Source of the DNA: Panonychus citri
Lineage: Eukaryota > Arthropoda > Arachnida > Trombidiformes > Tetranychidae
Length of the DNA: 64,000 nucleotides
Assembly: GCF_014898815.1 (NCBI RefSeq)
Contig: NW_026515541.1
Coordinates: 1,426,001-1,490,000 of the forward strand
Reading direction: 5' to 3'
Position 1 is the first letter of the stretch, and every line of letters starts with the position of its first letter. This document shows positions 60,667 through 64,000 of the stretch, one piece after another. The position numbers and the translations under genes are program-made. The notes under the pieces were generated by a model. The model was not told where the DNA came from. It made no database searches and saw only the letters and a list, made by a program, of their open reading frames with translations.

Positions 60667-62216
60667 ATGGAGGTTAAAGAGTCGGACCAGCGAGCGGATA
60701 ATGGATCACTTTATATCGCTGGTCGATACAATAAATTCAGTCGGAATCTTTGTCAAACCCCTTGGATACTTGATGGTGTCCGGCGGATGGAAACTTCAGT
60801 TCAAGAGTTAATTGTTGATCAAGTTGAGAAACGAATTAAATTTGAAAGTAAGTTAATTGTGATCGATTTAATTGTGAATAAAAGGAAAGAAAATAAAACC
60901 AAGGTAATGAGGTTTTACCTTTACAATGTTTGAAGAGATTTGTGTTCACTGGTGGACTTGTAATTGGAAAATTTTTCAAATTGTGAAATTTAGTTAATTT
61001 GGTTATTTGGTTTGTTTTATTTAATAGTTAATTTGTTTGTCATTTAATTTTCCGTTTAATTGTTACTTGTTTTTCATGTCTCATTAACCAATTAGAAGCC
61101 AGATTCAGTTCCAGTGGCCGTGAAGATGTTGATGTAAGGATGCTTGGTGATGGAAGGCCATTTGTTATTGAACTAATTAAACCTCAAGTAATTACCATTA
61201 GTGATCAACTGTTAGATGAGATTGAGAAATCAATTAATTCAAATTGTTCAGATGTACAAGTGAGATATCTTCAATTAATGGATAAGAATGAGGTAAAGGT
61301 ACAATTGAGAGCCGGTGAAACGGATAAGATGAAAGTTTATCGGGCTTTGTGTTGCATTGACAGGCCTTTTACCGACCAAGATATCGATAAATTGAAAGCA
61401 ATTAAGGATTTAATCATCAACCAGAAAACACCAATCAGAGTATTACACAGGTAATGTAACTTTTTGCCATCAGTTGAACCATTGGAACCATTGGAACATA
61501 CCTGATAAGCTCGGTCAAATATGCTGTTATTGCGTGATTTCAATTGATTTAGATGAGTAATTTTAGCCAATCAAGAAAGTGGACACTCAATTAATCGACT
61601 AATTAACTACTCATCTTCATCAACACGCAAACAACGGTATATTCGGCCAAGCAGGTATGAGAGAGAAACTTTCAAATGTTGAACTCTTTCCGAATGACCA
61701 GTTGACCTTTACTGTTGATGTTTTGACCATTTGTCTGATTTTGTATTTCGATAAACAGGAGATCACTTTTGGATAGAACTCGAACAATTCATCATATTTT
61801 GGGCGAGAAAACTCAAGACGAACATAAGTTCATCATCGAATTAAAAACGGAGGCTGGAACTTACATAAAGGAATTTGTTCATGGAGATTTTGGCCGAACG
61901 AGCCCAAATTTAGCTCAAATTTTAGAAAATTGTAGAACAGATATTCTAGAATTAGATGTTACGGTGAGTTAATGAGGTTAGAAAATGATTAACATGAAAA
62001 TAGATTAACTAGTGACTAACAAATTGTTATGACAAAAAAACTCTTTTCTTTTGCTCCATCAAGGAAATAACAATTAACTGGCCTGGACCTAAAAGCGATC
62101 GAGCGGAGATTCCAATTACAAGTCAAGAGAAATGTGAACCAAAGGCCACTGAGAGTGAGACACTTGGCGACCATGAAGTTTGTAGTAAAAAGATTAAATT
62201 AAATCAAGATGATTAA
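60667..62216 (+). CDS. Pus10: tRNA pseudouridine synthase PUS10, catalytic domain only
   Basis: Exons 60667-60847, 61096-61450, 61759-61963, 62064-62216; 297 residues. The sequence follows the C-terminal half of PUS10 closely: IAGRYNKFSRNLCQTPWILD, the catalytic motif SSSGREDVDVRMLGDGRPF (Asp71 is the likely nucleophile), INQKTPIRVLHRRSL, and EAGTYIKEFVHGDFGRTSPN. PUS10 makes pseudouridine at tRNA positions 54/55 and also acts in microRNA maturation in mammals. The N-terminal CxxC/THUMP-like half (over 200 residues in other eukaryotes) is absent. A TAA lies in frame 12 bases before the ATG with no AG between them, so no upstream exon can join to this ATG in frame. The tail after TINWPGPK is a short Lys/Glu-rich extension. 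A poly(A) signal follows at 62324. Confidence 0.9.
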
Positions 62217-62323
62217 CAATCATGGTACAAACACTCAGATCAAATGACCAAACACCAATAAGGATAAAAGATCAACACAAAGAGGAATAACTTTTGGTGG
62301 GAAAAGAGAATTGAAAACAATTC

Positions 62324-62329
62324 AATAAA
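62324..62329 (+). terminator. Pus10: Poly(A) signal AATAAA of pus10
   Basis: A canonical hexamer 108 bases after the stop codon, followed by a T/CT-rich stretch. Confidence 0.65.
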
Positions 62330-63252
62330 AAACAAACTCTCATCATATTAAAATGATGAAAGAGTAAAGCTAATTGTAAATGAAAAAGTTACTTTTCATT
62401 CGTTTCAATAATGATAATTAATTAACTCACATCATGAGTTTCCTTCAATTTATCATGAACAAAATCTTTGGAATTTTGATTCTAATTTTTCCTGGAAATT
62501 CATCGAAAATCCGAATGAAAAGCCAGTCAATGGAGAGTAATTGTCCTCGCTCCCTCTTAATTGTTGTGTAATCGTAACTCTTTCTTCACACATTTCAGTA
62601 ATTGATCCCAGAGAGAGAGAGAGAAAGAAAAATTAAAATTGTAACTATTCAGAGAGAATCACTGAGACACATTCGAGACTCTTCATTATCCATTTAGTGT
62701 TGGGCTCGGATTGGATTCCAGAGGAGAGACTGAGATGGCATAAGAATAGTCCAGTTATCTCTCCGGGTGGATTCTATCCGAACACATCCTATTGATCCTA
62801 AATCCTCACAATTAATTGTAAAAGGGAGAATGAGTGAGGAGAGAGAGAGTGAGAGAAATTCCTGGAATTTGATTCTCCTAATCAACTTTGAGCCGAATTG
62901 TAGATTAATCCGAGTCAAATGCTTTTTCCCCAAATATTCTCATCTCTCTCTTACTCTTTTTGCTTTTTAATCCTTAAATCCTCCTCTTTAATCACAAAAT
63001 TGTTTCCTTAATGTTGTTTTGTGGGCATGAAAAGGTTGAAAATCACAAACAATCCCTTTTTTGTTCAACCTTTTTGAGAATTGAATTAATTATTGTAATT
63101 AAATTTCAATTTCAATTTTTCTTGACGATGATGCTTTTCACATCAACATCTTTGTTTTGAGAAGTGACAAGAAGAAGGGCACAAGTTGAGTGGTTCCTGG
63201 CTAATTGGCCGGTTTACCCCCAAAATCTTTGACAGTGGTTGTGATTGATCCC

Positions 63253-63258
63253 TTTATT
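63253..63258 (-). terminator. Candidate poly(A) signal of the SRSF1-like gene
   Basis: TTTATT on the plus strand, about 515 bases past the minus-strand stop. Another TTTATT overlaps the stop codon itself, so the true site is uncertain. Confidence 0.3.
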
Positions 63259-63773
63259 ATTTTCAATGAATGCTTTTCCTGGTATATTGAATTCAATGGA
63301 CATTCAACGCATTTAAAGGAATATTTGGATTCGAATGGCTACAAAAAGAAGAATAAAATATGGTAAAATAGTAGATGAACAATGTGTCTTAGTTTTCATT
63401 TTCAGCAAGTCAAATATATAAGCGATTCGCTGAAAGAAAAATGGGAAAAAGGGCAAGGATATGATAGAGAACATATTTCGTCTCGAATGATGCTGTTCGG
63501 GAGTTGGATGGGATTACTTATTACTTGTGAAAAGTTGTGCTTTTAAGTTTTTGGTTTCTAAAGAAAAAAAAGAGATATGCCTGAAATGCTGAATATGAAG
63601 ATGAGGTAACATGAAGAGAAAGCAAGAAAAAAAAAGATTGATTGAAAAAATACATAAGCATGTGAGATGAGGATATTACTCCCCAAACAATGATGAGAAA
63701 TGTCAGCCAGTGTGAGTGGAGTTAGAAGCCAAAGGTGTTATTTTCTTAATCCAAAGTCCAATTTTTTTTAAAT

Positions 63774-63974
63774 TTATTTAGATGTTGATCGGGATCGTGA
63801 TCGTGAACGAGATCGAGGAGAACGAGAACGTGATCTTGATCGAGATCTTCGAGCAGGAGAGTAAGTAGGTGAGCCACGACTTCTTCTAGGTGAATAGCTT
63901 CGAGAACGAGATCTTGAACGACCACCACCAGTTCCACCATGATCTTCTCGAATCCTAATATAAGCTACTTCCCC
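63774..63974 (-). CDS. SRSF1 (SF2/ASF)-like splicing factor, last exon with RS domain
   Basis: The minus strand reads GEVAYIRIREDHGGTGGG, then an Arg-Ser domain (RSRSRSRSYSPRRSRGSPTY, SPARRSRSRSRSRSPRSRSR) to TAA at 63774-63776. 'AYIR' at the end of the second RRM, followed by SYSPRRSRGSPxYSP, is characteristic of SRSF1. The RRMs lie beyond the right edge. The exon start is set at the AG in TACTGAAG just after a T-rich tract; a start a few bases further out is possible. SRSF1 binds exonic enhancers and promotes spliceosome assembly. The Leu/Val/His-rich frame on the same strand is a shadow. Confidence 0.85.
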   Translation of the reverse strand, partial: GEVAYIRIREDHGGTGGGRSRSRSRSYSPRRSRGSPTYSPARRSRSRSRSRSPRSRSRSRSRSTSK

Positions 63975-64000
63975 CTTCAGTAATTAAAAATTGAAAAAAA

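Larger units (their letters stand above)
62217..63773. other. Convergent intergenic region: pus10 and SRSF1-like 3' UTRs
   Basis: AATAAA for pus10 at 62324-62329 and a candidate minus-strand AATAAA at 63253-63258. Two short overlapping open frames around 62700-62970 on opposite strands have no recognisable features. Nothing else was identified. Confidence 0.5.

Noticed and set aside
1..64000. tRNA, rRNA or CRISPR-type arrays
   Set aside because: No cloverleaf with a GGTTCGA-type arm and no spaced identical repeats were seen; simple repeats are tandem microsatellites of a eukaryotic genome.

Overview
This is a piece of animal nuclear genome. It is AT-rich (roughly 30% G+C by eye) and full of (CT)n/(GA)n and (GAT)n microsatellites. 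It holds spliced GT-AG genes for metazoan proteins: a nephrin-type Ig/FN3 adhesion receptor, Patched, PUS10 and an SRSF1-type SR protein. Arthropod-like Patched tail motifs, poly-His/poly-Asn/poly-Ser runs in the coding exons, small introns in the housekeeping genes and a small silk-like secreted protein fit an arthropod, possibly a mite or another chelicerate. That placement is an inference.

Layout. Positions 1-48185 hold the 3' part of a plus-strand nephrin/Hibris/Sticks-and-stones-like gene (5 exons seen: 10271-10407, 11297-11450, 39770-40522, 44977-46050, 47935-48185). Its 5' exons lie before the window. A 28.3 kb intron (11451-39769) carries most of the accessory material: a GC-richer island with a 14-bp minisatellite (12256-12800), a 552-bp foldback MITE carrying nuclear-receptor-like half sites (13376-13927), an inverted pair of decayed F-box-like fragments (16424-17161), an intronless antisense gene for a small secreted Ser/Ala-rich protein (28551-28961), a nearly perfect 356-bp-arm hairpin made of gene-like sequence (31206-31973), and an hAT-like MITE (32204-32501). 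A 203-bp Tc1/mariner-like MITE lies at 332-534.

Positions 50225-59674 hold a complete 12-exon patched gene. Two things are unusual. The acidic motif of TM4 (Gly-Val-Asp-Asp in the family) and the acidic residue of TM10 are both replaced. The C-terminal tail is also interrupted by an apparent one-base deletion near 59060, after which the conserved PPxY and C-terminal blocks continue in another frame. Positions 60667-62216 hold pus10, reduced to its catalytic half by an in-frame stop just upstream of its ATG. The window closes with the last exon of a minus-strand SRSF1-like gene (63774-63974), convergent with pus10.

The main genes are unrelated in function: cell adhesion, Hedgehog reception, RNA modification and splicing. 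The points that most deserve follow-up are the Patched lacking its transport residues, the intronic hairpin (candidate endogenous-siRNA locus), and the nested antisense silk-like gene.
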